Numbered from the stretch's first letter, positions 31,477 to 41,633 are shown. The stretch: DNA of 64,000 nt from JADLGL01 sp963823045 (GCA_963823045.1 CAWGKA010000009.1:124001-188000), one strand, 5' to 3'. The notes: generated by a model from the sequence alone, not told the origin. Translations and numbers: made by a program.

Positions 31477-31722
31477 ATGGACTTCGCTCGTTCTGCCTTC
31501 GGCCAGTTCATGGCCAGCATGGCTGGTCGCACCACCCGCGTTATCGCCGGCATCGTCTTGATTGGCCTTGGCATCTGGGTGGGTGGCACTTGGGGCATCG
31601 TGCTCGACGTCATCGGCGTCGTGCCGCTGCTCGCAGGCATCTTCGACGTCTGCATCTTCAGCGCCCTGTTCGGCGGCCCCTTCTCCGGCGAGAAGATCCG
31701 CGCGCTGGTGCACCGAATCTGA
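31477..31722 (+). CDS. Small DUF2892-type membrane protein
   Basis: 81 residues in an intact frame, with GAAAGGATC before ATG 31477. Two hydrophobic segments: VIAGIVLIGLGIWVGGTWGI and VLDVIGVVPLLAGIFDVCIF, followed by SALFGGPFSGEKIRALVHRI. This matches the DUF2892 (YgaP-like C-terminal) membrane module, which has no confirmed role. The upstream FNR/FixK-type box suggests expression under low oxygen. The convergent sulfotransferase stop is 12 bases beyond its own. Confidence 0.82.
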   Translation: MDFARSAFGQFMASMAGRTTRVIAGIVLIGLGIWVGGTWGIVLDVIGVVPLLAGIFDVCIFSALFGGPFSGEKIRALVHRI

Positions 31723-31734
31723 AAATGCGCGCCG

Positions 31735-32922
31735 CTATTTGGGCGGCGTGTCGGAATAGCCGAAGCGGTCGAAATACCAGCGCCATTCGCGTTGGATCAT
31801 TTCGGCCGCTTCGGCATTCAGGGTGAAGCGGTTGCGGCGATAGGTGCCGACCTCGGCCAGATGCAGCCGCAGCGCGTCGGCGTCTGGTTCGGGAAGGCCG
31901 ATCTCGGCCCTGAGGCGCGTGACCTCGGCAACCGGATTCCTGGTCAGATCCTCGTAGCGCACCGAAGCGAAACGCCCCGCGCCGAGCTTGCCGACGTCGC
32001 GGTCGAAATTGCGGTAGAGCGCGGCCATCGACGCGGTGACGAAGCGATCGAGCGAAAGATCGCCGTCATAGCGCGGCCGCTGATAGCCCTGGCTGTCGAA
32101 CATGCGCCGCCACAGATGCTCGCTCGAAGCGTGGAGCGCGAAGGGGTCGCGCGTGACATGGATGAAGCGTGCGTCGGGAAACATCTGCCGCAGCAGACCG
32201 ATGCGCGCCGTGTGGGTCGGCGATTTGAGCAGGAACCAATTCGGGCGAGCCTCGCCCGGCGCTGCGCGCTTGCGGGCGAATACGACCCTCTGCATTGCCG
32301 TCACCAAGGCCTGCTGCCAGGAACGACGCGCCGCCTCGTCCATCGCTTCGACGTCGAGATGGTCGATGGCATCGCCGCGATCATTGGGAAACAGCATGAC
32401 CTCATAGGGCGAGGGCGCCCCCGCGGCGAGCAGCGCGAACTCGTCCTCCTGCGGCCGGTCCCAGCCGGCGACGACATTGTCCATCGGCCGGCGGCGCGGG
32501 AGGAACGCTTCGAAACGGCGGAGCGTTTTCTCCCAGACGAGAAAATGATCGGTGGCGAAGGTCTGAAGGTAGTTCGGCGTGATGAAGCCGCTGTCGGTCG
32601 CCAGCAACTCGTGGAGATAGGTGGTGCCCGCCCGCCAATGGCCGACGATGAAGACAGGCGGCGGCAACGCTTCGGCGGCTATCGTTCGACCGAGGCGAAT
32701 GCGCTGCATGGTCGCCGGAATTGCCGTGCAAAGCGATATCAGCGTTTCCCCGAAAGCGGGCAGCAGGCGAGACGGCGATATCCGCAGGCGATGCCGCGCC
32801 AACATCGGCAACCAGACGCGCGCCGTAATCCCGGTGGAAACGCGAAAGGCCCACCAGGGTGTATGCTGGCCGGAGCTGCGATCTTCGGCGGGATTCTTGC
32901 TTCTTTGCGCCTTGTCGCTCAT
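31735..32922 (-). CDS. Sulfotransferase family protein
   Basis: 395 residues from ATG 32922 (MSDKAQRSKN), intact frame; an ATG at 33006 is also in frame but would overlap glnD. The PAPS-binding motifs are clear: 5'-phosphosulfate loop PVFIVGHWRAGTTYLHELLA and 3'-phosphate motif RFIHVTRDPFALHASSEHLW. In between is WFLLKSPTHTARIGLLRQMF. It probably transfers sulfate from PAPS to a small molecule or envelope sugar; the acceptor is unknown. It is divergent from glnD with 71 bases between starts. Confidence 0.9.
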   Translation of the reverse strand: MSDKAQRSKNPAEDRSSGQHTPWWAFRVSTGITARVWLPMLARHRLRISPSRLLPAFGETLISLCTAIPATMQRIRLGRTIAAEALPPPVFIVGHWRAGTTYLHELLATDSGFITPNYLQTFATDHFLVWEKTLRRFEAFLPRRRPMDNVVAGWDRPQEDEFALLAAGAPSPYEVMLFPNDRGDAIDHLDVEAMDEAARRSWQQALVTAMQRVVFARKRAAPGEARPNWFLLKSPTHTARIGLLRQMFPDARFIHVTRDPFALHASSEHLWRRMFDSQGYQRPRYDGDLSLDRFVTASMAALYRNFDRDVGKLGAGRFASVRYEDLTRNPVAEVTRLRAEIGLPEPDADALRLHLAEVGTYRRNRFTLNAEAAEMIQREWRWYFDRFGYSDTPPK

Positions 32923-32993
32923 TTGGACGGCTCGATGGCACAATTTGGCGAAGCCGGATAGGGTCCGCGGCCGTTCGCCAACTAGGATCAAAC

Positions 32994-35761
32994 GTGAGTA
33001 AGACAATTCAGTCGCATCTTATCGACGTCCAAGGCCTGCGAGCGCGCTTCGATCGCGTCGCGGGCAACGGCGATCCGACCAGCGATGCCGTCAAGCTGGC
33101 GCTGCTGGATGAGTTCAAGCAGGTCATTGCCGCGGCGCGCAGCGAGGTTGAGGCGTTGCTTCTTGAGGATGGCGGCGGCACGGCCTGCGCCAGCCGGCTA
33201 TCCAACTTCCAGGACAGGCTGATCACGGCCGCCCAGTCCTTCGCCGCCGAGAAGGCGATCCCGCAGGGCCGTCGCGATCCGGCGCTCAGCATGGCGGTCA
33301 TCGCCGTCGGCGGCTATGGCCGCGGCACACTGGCCCCCGGCTCCGACATCGACCTCTTGTTCATCGCGCCTTCCAAGCCGGGCGCGCGCTTCAAGCGGAT
33401 CGTCGAACACATCCTCTATTTCCTCTGGGATCTCGGCTTCAAGGTCGGCCACGCCACACGTTCGGTGGACGAGTGCATTCGCCTGTCGAAGAGCGACATG
33501 ACGATCCGCACCGCTGTCCTCGAGGCGCGCCTGATCACCGGCGACGAGAAGCTGTTCGCCGAACTCGTGCGCCGCTTCGACGCCGAGGTGATCAACGGAA
33601 CGGCGGCCGAATTCGCCACCGCCAAGCTCGCCGAACGCGACGAGCGCCACCTCAAGGAAGGCGCGTCGCGCTATCTCGTCGAGCCCAACATCAAGGACGG
33701 CAAGGGCGGCCTTCGCGATCTGCAGACGCTGTTCTGGATCGGCAAATATGTCTACCGCACGCGCTCGACCGACGACCTTCTGGCAGCGGGCGTTTTCTCG
33801 CGCCGGGAGCTCAAGCGTTTCCTGCGTGCGGAGGATTTCCTTTGGGCCATCCGCTGCAACCTCCATTTCATGACCGACCGCGCCGAGGAGCGTCTGTCCT
33901 TCGAATTGCAGCGGCAGATGGCCGAGCGGCTCGGCTACACCGACCATCCCGGGCTCGAGGATGTCGAGCGCTTCATGAAGCACTATTTCCTCGTCGCCAA
34001 AGATGTCGGCGATCTCACCCGCATCTTCTGCGCCGAGCTGGAAGAGCAGCACGTCAAGCAGGCGCCGCGCCTGCTCGGGCGGCGCAAGGCGAAGGCGAAG
34101 GCGCTCGCCGGCACCAGCGACCTCATCATCGACAATGACCGCATCAACATGGCCGACGCGGAGGTCTTCTCCCGCGATCCGGTCAACCTCATCCGCATCT
34201 TCTGCCTCGCCGACAAGACCGGACTGTCGCTCCATCCGGACGCGACGCAGGCGATCACGCGGGCGCTGAAATATGTCGACGCCGACCTCCGCAAGGACCC
34301 CGAGGCGAACCGCCTCTTCCTTCAGGTGGTGACGTCGCCGCGCACGCCGGAGGCGACGCTGCGGGCGATGAACGAGACCGGGGTGCTCGGCCGGTTCATT
34401 CCCGAGTTCGGCAAGATCGTCGCGATGATGCAGTACAGCATGTACCATCATTACACGGTCGATGAGCATCTCATCCGCACCGTCGGCGAGCTGTCGCGGA
34501 TCGAGCATGGCGATCTCAAGAAGCAGCATCCGCTGATTGCCGAGATCCTGCCAAAGCTGAAGGACCGCACGGTCCTCTATGTCGCGGCGCTTCTACACGA
34601 CATCGCCAAGGGACGGCCCGAGGATCATTCGATCGCCGGCGCCCGCGTGGCGCGGCGCCTGTGCCCTCGCCTCGGGCTCAGCGAAGAGCAATCCGAGATG
34701 GTCGCCTGGCTGATCGAGCAGCATCTCTTCATGAGCACGGTCGCGCAGCGCCGCGATCTGCAGGATCCGAAGACGATCCAGGATTTCGTCGCCGTCGTGC
34801 AGGATATCGACCGCCTGCGCCTTCTCCTCATCCTCACCGTCATCGACATCCGCGCCGTCGGGCCGGGCGTATGGAACGGCTGGAAAGGCCAACTCCTGCG
34901 CACGCTCTATTGGGAAGCCGAACCGAGGCTGACCGGCGGCTATCGGCTCGACCAGCCGCGAGACGCGGGTGAAGCGGGCCAAGGCGGAACTGGCCGAGGC
35001 GCTGACCGATTGGTCGGAGGACGAACGGCAGCGCTATGTCGAGCGGCACTATCCGGCCTATCTCCTGCGCGCCGACATGGAGCACAAGCTGGCGCATGCC
35101 AAGCTTCTGCGCGCGCTCGATGAATCTGGGCGAGCGCATGACGACCAGCGTCACATTGCTGCCGTTTCAGGCGGTCACGGAGATCACCATCATCGCTCCG
35201 GACCATCCGCGGCTGTTGTCCTTCATCGCCGGAGCCTGTGCCGCCGCGGGGGCGAACATCGTCGATGCGCAGATCTTCACCACCGTTGACGGCCTCGCCC
35301 TCGACGCCGTGTTCGTCTCACGCGAGTTCGATCAGGACGAGGACGAGGAGCGCCGCGGCCACCGCATCTGCGACATCATCAAGGAGGCGCTGTCCGGCAA
35401 GATCCGTCTGCCGGAACGGGTGGCGGCCAAGAGCGGGCGGCGCGGCCGCTACAAATCGTTCCGCGTCGAGACGAGCATCCATCTGGAGAACGACTGGTCG
35501 AACCGCTTCACGGCCATCGAGGCCTCCGGGCTCGACCGCACCGGCCTCCTCTACGACCTCACCCGCGCGCTCAGCGACCTCAACCTCAATATCGGCTCGG
35601 CACATATCACCACCTATGGCGAACGCGCGGTCGACGTCTTCTACGTCACCGATCTCATCGGCGCGAAGATCACCAGCCCGACGCGCGTGGCGGCGATCAA
35701 GGAGAGACTGGCCGAAGCGTTTGACGAGGGCGAAGGCGCTGAGAAGCGGGGCGCCGCCTGA
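32994..35761 (+). CDS. glnD: PII uridylyltransferase/uridylyl-removing enzyme
   Basis: Nitrogen sensor that uridylylates PII when glutamine is low and reverses it when glutamine is high. About 921 residues from GTG 32994. Nucleotidyltransferase domain with VGGYGRGTLAPGSDIDLLF, the PII-uridylyltransferase segment (EPNIKDGKGGLRDLQTLFWI), HD domain with AALLHDIAKGRPEDHS, and two C-terminal ACT domains (ITIIAPDHPRLLSFIAGACA and ASGLDRTGLLYDLTRALSDL). Frameshifts lie near 34945 and 35125. It heads the glnD-murJ pair seen in many Rhizobiales. Confidence 0.97.
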
Positions 35762-35848
35762 GCGGTCGTTTACCGATTCTCATCGCGCCTGCGCGACAAT
35801 TGCCAAATCATCGGCAGCAACCGGCAGCGCGCGCTTGAACGGCTTCGC

Positions 35849-37416
35849 ATGGCCCTTCTGAGGAACTTCGTCACCGTCGGCTCCGCCACGGCGGTGAGCC
35901 GCGTGCTCGGCTTCGTGCGCGACATGCTGATGGCGGCGGCGCTCGGCACCGGGCCGGTGGCCGACGCCTTCTTCGTCGCCTTCCGCTTTCCCAACCTGTT
36001 CCGCCGCCTGTTCGCCGAAGGCGCCTTCAACGCCGCCTTCGTGCCGCTGTTCGGGCGCGCGCTGGAGGAAGGCGGCGACGAGGCGGCGCATCGCTTCGGC
36101 AGCGAAGCGCTGAGCGCGCTCCTCACCGTCCTGCTCATCCTCACGGCGGTCGCCGAAATCGCGATGCCGCTCCTGATGTATGTGCTGGCGCCGGGCTTCG
36201 CCGACGATCCGGCGAAGTTCGACCTCACCGTCCTCTTGACGCGGATCGCCTTCCCCTATCTCGCTCTGGTCTCGGTGCTGGCGCTGTTCTCCGGTGCTCT
36301 CAACGCCCACGGCAAGTTCGCCGCCGCCGCCTTCGCGCCGGCGCTGCTCAATGTCGTCTTCATCGCCGCGCTGATCCTCATCTTCGTCACCGGCTATGCC
36401 GAGACGGACAATGCCGGCGTCGTGCTCGCCTGGGCGACGCTGCTCGGCGGCGTGGCGCAGTTGGCGCTGGTGATCTGGGCGGCGCGGCGCATCGGCATGA
36501 ATCTCCGCCTCATCCGGCCGCGCCTGACGCCGGGCGTAAGGCGCCTCTTCCGCCTCGTCGTGCCCGGCGCGCTGGCCGGCGGCATCACCCAGATCAACAT
36601 CGTCGTCGGCACGATCATCGCCTCGATGGCGCCGGGCGCGGTCTCCTATCTCTACTATGCCGACCGCGTCTATCAGCTGCCGCTCGGCATCGTCGGCATC
36701 GCCATCGGCATCGTCCTCCTGCCCGACCTGACGCGGCAGCTCCGCAGCGGCCGCGACGATCTGGCGACGCACACGCAGAACCGTTCGCTCGAATTCGCCA
36801 TGGCGCTGACGCTGCCGGCGGCGATCGCGCTGGTCGTGCTGGCGCATCCGATCATCGCCGTCCTCTTCCAGCGCGGCGCTTTCACCGTCGGCCGACAGCG
36901 ACCCGACCGCGGCGGCGCTGACCGCCTTCGCCGTCGGCCTTCCCGCCTTCGTCCTCATCAAGGTGCTGCAGCCGGCCTTCTTCGCGCGCGAGGACACCAA
37001 GACGCCGATGTGGTTCGCGGCGATCTCAATGGTCGTCAATATCGGCGGCTCGCTGGCGCTGTTCGGCAGCCTCGAACATGTCGGCATCGCCATCGCCACG
37101 TCGAGCGCCGGCTGGGTCAACGCGGCGCTTCTCGCCTTGGCGCTATGGCGCGCGGCGCCATCTTGACGATCGACGAGGCCGCGCGACGGCGCCTGCCCCT
37201 GATCGGGCTGGCGGCCGTCCTGATGGGCGTCGTGCTCTATTTCGGCATCGACCTGTTCCAGAGCTGGCTCGACGATCCCGGCGATCCTGGTGCGCGCCGC
37301 CGCCCTTGGCGCGATCGTCGTGACCGGCATCCTCCTCTATGCGGTCTTCGTCCAGCTCACCGGTGCGGTCGATTTCCGCAAGGCTTTGAGGCGACAGCGC
37401 AATGGAGAGACCTAAG
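35849..37416 (+). CDS. murJ: Lipid II flippase MurJ (MviN)
   Basis: Flips the peptidoglycan precursor lipid II across the inner membrane. About 522 residues with many membrane segments. Family motifs: SAVSRVLGFVRDMLMAAAL region (here TAVSRVLGFVRDMLMAAALG), FFVAFRFPNLFRRLFAEGAF, LYYADRVYQLPLGIVGIAIG and LQPAFFAREDTKTPMWFAA. Frameshifts lie near 36895 (one extra G), 37150, 37280 and 37300. The TAA stop is 37414-37416. It lies 87 bases after glnD. Confidence 0.97.
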
Positions 37417-37441
37417 AGACATTTGCCCGGCAGGAAGGTCG

Positions 37442-37814
37442 GTGTTGATCGCTCTGCTTGGGGCGTTCGCCGCCACCCTGTCGGCCTGCAGCCCAACCCC
37501 CGACCTGCCGTCGCTTGCCGATGTCCAGGCGATGTTCCCCGACGAGGCGCTGACGCTGCAGGTGTTGCCGCCGCCTGCCCGCTACGCCGAGGCGGCGCTG
37601 GCGTTGGAGGCAGGCCGGCAAGATCGAGGTGGTCCCCGTTTCGCCGGACAGTGCGCGCAGCACCTGCAACGGCGCCGGCGCCTGCTCCTATATCGGCCTC
37701 TTCCATTTCTGCCGGATCACGATCTCCACCGAATATACCGGCGATACGCGGACGGCGCTGCTCGCGCATGAGCGCGCCCATTGCGCCGGCTGGCCGAAGA
37801 GCCACCCGCTCTAG
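37442..37814 (+). CDS. Putative lipoprotein with HExxH zinc-protease-like motif
   Basis: About 123 residues from GTG 37442 (or TTG 37445). The N-terminus is a lipoprotein signal: LIALLGAFAATLSAC, with lipobox LSAC. The middle is Pro/Ala-rich. After a frameshift near 37620 the C-terminal half is EVVPVSPDSARSTCNGAGAC, SYIGLFHFCRITIST and ALLAHERAHCAGWPKSHPL. The terminal HERAHxxGWxxxH resembles the HExxHxxG signature of metzincin-type zinc peptidases, though the chain is very short. It sits between murJ and trpS and is not recognised as a named family. Confidence 0.65.
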
Positions 37815-37886
37815 CCGAGGCTCCTTGCGTCGGCGCTTCTGCTTCGCCATAACGCGCCGCGTTCCTTTCCGGAGACATTCCGCGCC

Positions 37887-38930
37887 ATGCCCGACCTCCG
37901 CCCCCTGGTCTTCTCCGGGGTCCAGCCCACCGGCAACCTCCATCTCGGCAACTATCTCGGCGCCATCAAGCGCTGGGTGGCGCTGCAGGAGAGCTATGAC
38001 TGCATCTACTGCGCGGTCGATCTCCACGCGATCACGGTGTGGCAGGAGCCGAAGACGCTGACCGATGCGACGCGCGAGGTGACGGCGGCGCTGATCGCGG
38101 TCGGCATCGACCCGAAGAAGCAGATCATCTTCAACCAGAGCCAGGTGCCGCAGCATTCCGAGCTTGCCTGGGTGTTCAATTGCGTCGCCCGCATGGGCTG
38201 GCTGAGCCGCATGACGCAGTTCAAGGAGAAGGCCGGCAAGGACCGCGAGAACGCGTCTGTGGGCCTCTTCGCCTATCCGACGCTGATGGCCGCCGACATC
38301 CTCGTCTACCGCGCCACGCATGTGCCGGTCGGCGAGGACCAGAAGCAGCATCTCGAACTCTCCCGCGACATCGCGCAGAAGTTCAACAATGATTTCGCCG
38401 CATCGATCGCGGACAACGGCCTCGGCGAGGACGGCTATTTCCCGCTGCCGGAGCCGCTGATCACCGGGCCGGCGACGCGCGTCATGAGCCTTCGCGACGG
38501 CACGAAGAAGATGTCGAAATCCGACCCGTCGGAATATTCGCGCATCAACCTCACCGACGACGCCGAGACGATCGCGCTGAAATTCCGCAAGGCGAAGACC
38601 GATCCGGAGCCGCTGCCGAGCGAAGAGGCCGGCCTCAAGACCCGGCCCGAGGCGGACAATCTCGTCGGCCTTTATGCCGGGCTCGCCGGCATCTCCAAGG
38701 CCGAGGTGCTGCGCGAGCATGGCGGCGCGCAGTTCTCCGCCTTCAAGCCGGCGCTCGCCGAGCTCGCCGTCGACAAGCTGGCGCCGATCGCCGCGGAAAT
38801 GCGCCGCCTCCTCGCCGACCCGGCCGAAATCGACCGCGTCCTCGCCGAGGGCTCGGAACGCGCCGGCGCCCTTGCCGAGAAGACGATGAACGAGGTCCGC
38901 GACATCGTCGGGCTGCTGCGGAAGCGGTAG
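37887..38930 (+). CDS. trpS: Tryptophanyl-tRNA synthetase
   Basis: A complete 347-residue class I synthetase. The HIGH-type motif is VFSGVQPTGNLHLGNYLGA and the KMSKS motif is SLRDGTKKMSKSDPSEYSRI. The substrate pocket segment CAVDLHAITV and FAYPTLMAADILVYRATHVP are typical. The length and single clean frame fit the bacterial family. A cluster of palindromes begins 13 bases after its stop. Confidence 0.99.
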   Translation: MPDLRPLVFSGVQPTGNLHLGNYLGAIKRWVALQESYDCIYCAVDLHAITVWQEPKTLTDATREVTAALIAVGIDPKKQIIFNQSQVPQHSELAWVFNCVARMGWLSRMTQFKEKAGKDRENASVGLFAYPTLMAADILVYRATHVPVGEDQKQHLELSRDIAQKFNNDFAASIADNGLGEDGYFPLPEPLITGPATRVMSLRDGTKKMSKSDPSEYSRINLTDDAETIALKFRKAKTDPEPLPSEEAGLKTRPEADNLVGLYAGLAGISKAEVLREHGGAQFSAFKPALAELAVDKLAPIAAEMRRLLADPAEIDRVLAEGSERAGALAEKTMNEVRDIVGLLRKR

Positions 38931-38943
38931 CATTGCTGGATTC

Positions 38944-39189
38944 ACCTCTCCCCAATGGGGAGAGGTCGCCCATCCTCCTGTCGTCATTGCCGGGCTTGAC
39001 CCGGCAATCCACTGCCGCAAGGCCCATGGACCACCGGGTCGAGCCCGGTGGTGACGAATTGAGGGTTGGCGACGCCGGCGGCAGCTGCAACGGCTTCAAC
39101 GACCTGGACGTCCCGGCCTCGAGCCGGGACCCAATGGCCTTCGCCGAAGAACGCTGCTTCGCCAATAGGCCCCGGGTCGAGCCCGGGGC
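38944..39189. repeat. Cluster of five palindromic repeats
   Basis: The 330-base gene-free stretch 38931-39260 contains five perfect dyads: ACCTCTCCCC/GGGGAGAGGT (38944-38966, same core as the element at 6437-6461); ATTGCCGGG/CCCGGCAAT (38986-39008); CCACCGGG/CCCGGTGG (39031-39051); GTCCCGGC/GCCGGGAC (39110-39130); GCCCCGGG/CCCGGGGC (39169-39189). The last four share a 5-base loop and a CCGGG/CCCGG core and look like degenerate copies of one element. No gene or transposase is seen. These are typical mobile-like or structural intergenic palindromes of Rhizobiales. Confidence 0.9.
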
Positions 39190-39260
39190 GTTCTTGTTTC
39201 AAGCCCCACGCTAGAACCGACCGCTTGCCGCCTGCCCCGCCCGATGCCAACATCGCCACG

Positions 39261-39752
39261 ATGATTGACCGCAAGCCCCTCCAGCCCGGCCATCGGCGGA
39301 AATTCCTCGTCGTCATCGACGACACGCCGGAATGCGCCCGGGCGGTGCATTTCGCCTCGCTCCGCGCCGAGCATACCGGCGGCGCGCTGGTGCTCCTCTT
39401 CGTCATCCCGCCGGCCGCCTTCCAGCAATGGAAGGGCGTCGAGACGATCATGCGCGCCGAGGCGATGGAAGCGGCGGAATCGGCGCTCGGCCGCTTCGCC
39501 GACCGCGTGCGCAAATGGTCCTCGGTCGAGCCGGAGCAGGTGATCCGCGAGGGCGACACCGCGGAGCAAGTCTCGGAGCTGATCGATTCGGACGAGGATA
39601 TCGCCATCCTGGTCCTCGGCGCCGGCACCGGCCGCGAAGGACCCGGCCCGCTGGTGACGGCCCTGGTCGGCCGTTCGTCAGGGAGTTTCCCGGTGCCGAT
39701 CACGGTCGTGCCGGGGTCGCTCGACGAGGCGGCGATCCAGGCGATCGCCTGA
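39261..39752 (+). CDS. Universal stress protein (UspA) family
   Basis: 163 residues from ATG 39261. Rossmann-like fold with KFLVVIDDTPECARAVHFAS at the N-terminus, ALVLLFVIPPAAFQQW, and C-terminal ILVLGAGTGREGPGPLVTAL with VGRSSGSFPVPITVVPG; the G-x2-G-x9-G-(S/T) nucleotide-binding pattern is partly kept. The position before the nfu-tsaB-rimI cluster is conserved in Rhizobiales. Its role is unknown beyond a likely stress-linked one. Confidence 0.88.
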   Translation: MIDRKPLQPGHRRKFLVVIDDTPECARAVHFASLRAEHTGGALVLLFVIPPAAFQQWKGVETIMRAEAMEAAESALGRFADRVRKWSSVEPEQVIREGDTAEQVSELIDSDEDIAILVLGAGTGREGPGPLVTALVGRSSGSFPVPITVVPGSLDEAAIQAIA

Positions 39753-39761
39753 GCCGCATTC

Positions 39762-39806
39762 TTGAACTCTCCAGCGATAGGGGCTATCTTTTTTGAACAA
39801 TTCTAA
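39762..39806 (+). promoter_or_regulatory. Sigma-70 promoter with an Irr-type iron box over the start site
   Basis: TTGAAC (39762-39767) and TATCTT (39785-39790) are 17 bases apart, a good sigma-70 promoter. TTTGAACAATTCTAA (39792-39806) follows, matching the iron-control element of the Irr regulator (TTAGAA-N3-TTCTAA) at 14 of 15 core positions. The box covers the expected transcription start, so binding would repress. It lies 21 bases before the nfu ATG. Confidence 0.6.
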
Positions 39807-39826
39807 GTTCTCTCGATGGTGATGCG

Positions 39827-40385
39827 ATGTTCATCCAGACCGAGGCGACGCCGAACCCGGCGACCCTGAAATTCCTGCCCGGTCGCATGGTGCTGGACGA
39901 CAATGGCACGGCCGAATTCCGCGCCGAGGAAGAGGCGACGCGTTCGCCGCTGGCGCAGCGGCTGTTCGCGATTCCGAGCGTTTCCGGCGTGTTCCTGGGC
40001 AGCGACTTCATCACCGTCACCAAGGCCGACGGCGACTGGCAGCATCTGAAGCCGGCCGTGCTCGGCGCCATCATGGACCATTATCTGTCCGGCGCGCCCG
40101 GCAATCGACGATGGCAGCGTTGAGGCCGCCGGCGAGGAATTCTTCAAGCCGGAGGACGCCGAGATCGTGTCGACGATCAAGGAACTCCTGGAAACCCGCG
40201 TCCGCCCTGCCGTGGCGCAGGATGGCGGCGACATCACCTTCAAGGGTTTCCGCGACGGCACGCTGTTCCTCAACATGCGCGGCTCCTGCTCGGGCTGCCC
40301 GTCCTCGACGGCGACGCTCCGGCACGGCATCGAGAATCTGATGCGGCACTTCATTCCGGAAGTGCGCGAGGTGCAGCCGAGCTGA
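39827..40385 (+). CDS. NifU-like (Nfu) iron-sulfur scaffold protein
   Basis: About 186 residues from ATG 39827. N-terminal Nfu domain MFIQTEATPNPATLKFLPGR; C-terminal NifU domain TRVRPAVAQDGGDITFKGF and GTLFLNMRGSCSGCPSSTAT with the CxxC pair that binds the cluster; ends in HFIPEVREVQPS. Frameshift near 40105. Nfu transfers 4Fe-4S clusters to client proteins. The upstream Irr-type site links it to iron status. Confidence 0.95.
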
Positions 40386-40451
40386 GGCTCGGCGCTACGG
40401 CCATTCTGCCGGATTGACTGGGGCAGCCGGCTTGCCGCCATACGCCCGGCT

Positions 40452-41119
40452 ATGATCGTTCTCGGCATCGACACCGCGCTTGAGGCCTGTTCGGTCGGGC
40501 TCGCCATCGGCGACCCGGCGCAGGCGATCGTCCGTTCCGAAACGCATCGGCCGCGGCCATGCCGAGCGGCTGTTCGGCCTGATCGGCGAGGTCATGGCCG
40601 AGGCCGGCTCGGACTTCGCCGCTGTCGAACGCTTCGCCGTCACCACCGGCCCCGGCTCCTTCACCGGCATCCGCGTCGGCATCGCCGCCGTCCGCGGCTT
40701 TGCTCTCGTGTCCGGCGCTCCGGCGGTCGGCTTCTCGACACTGGCGGTCCATGCCGCATCGGCCCGGGCCGAGGCCGGCGAACGCGCCGTTCTGGCCGCC
40801 TTGCCGGCCAAGGGTGGCGAGGTCTTCGCCCAGCTCTTCGGGCCGAAAGGCGAGGCGTTGTCCGATCCGTCGGTCGGGACGCCGGAGCATTTTGCCGAAG
40901 CCGCTGCCGAGGCCAGTGCGGTGCTGGCGGGCGCTGGCGGCGCCGCAGATCGCCGGAGCGCTGGGCAGCAATGCCGTCATCATCCACGACCGACTCGGCG
41001 CCGGATATGCGCGCCCTCCTCCAATTGGCGATCGCAGGCGACGGCGCTCGCCGCCGCGGCCGCTCTACATCAAGCCGCCGGATGCCGTTCCGGCCGCGCC
41101 GATCATCGCGCACCGGTGA
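40452..41119 (+). CDS. tsaB: tRNA threonylcarbamoyladenosine biosynthesis protein TsaB
   Basis: Partner of TsaD/TsaE in making t6A in tRNA. From ATG 40452, MIVLGIDTALEACSVGLAIG is followed by AERLFGLIGEVMAEAGSDFA, RFAVTTGPGSFTGIRVGIAA and VRGFALVSGAPAVGFSTLAV. The actin/Hsp70-like fold without a complete phosphate-binding site is normal for TsaB. Frameshifts lie near 40550 (one extra base), 40930 and 41000. It is followed 4 bases later by rimI. Confidence 0.95.
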
Positions 41120-41123
41120 GCCG

Positions 41124-41607
41124 ATGGCGCTGAGGGGAAAGCGACATACGATCGAGGACGCGGCGCCGGGCGACGTCAACGCGATGGCCGACATCCATGA
41201 GCGCAGCTTCACCCGGCATTGGAGCGCCGAGGACTTCTCCGCGCTGCTGGCCGACCATCCCGTGGTGCAGGGCATCGTCGTCCGCGGCGCTGGCCTGAAA
41301 CGCGACGCGCATCAAGGGTTTCGTGCTGGTGCGCAATGCCGGCGGCGAGGCGGAGATCCTGACGCTCGCCGTCCATCCCGGCGAACGCCGCCGCGGCTAC
41401 GGGCGCAAACTGATCGAGGAAGCGGCCCGCCGCGCCTATCACGATCGCGCCGAGGCGTTGTTCCTGGAGGTCGACGAAAGCAACCGCGCGGCGGTATTGC
41501 TCTATCGCGGTCTCGGCTTCGAGACGGTCGGTGAGCGTTCGCACTATTATGCCAATGCAGATGCGCCGCCGGGCAATGCGCTTGTCATGAAGCTGCGGCT
41601 CCGCTAA
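41124..41607 (+). CDS. rimI: Ribosomal protein S18-alanine N-acetyltransferase
   Basis: About 161 residues from ATG 41124. GNAT fold with the acetyl-CoA loop ILTLAVHPGERRRGYGRKLI and the C-terminal EVDESNRAAVLLYRGLGFET plus RSHYY, which is the RimI-type ending. Frameshifts lie near 41297 and 41315. The gene order tsaB-rimI-mur is conserved in the group. Confidence 0.93.
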
Positions 41608-41633
41608 TCGGCGGCGACAACGGGACGGGCAAT

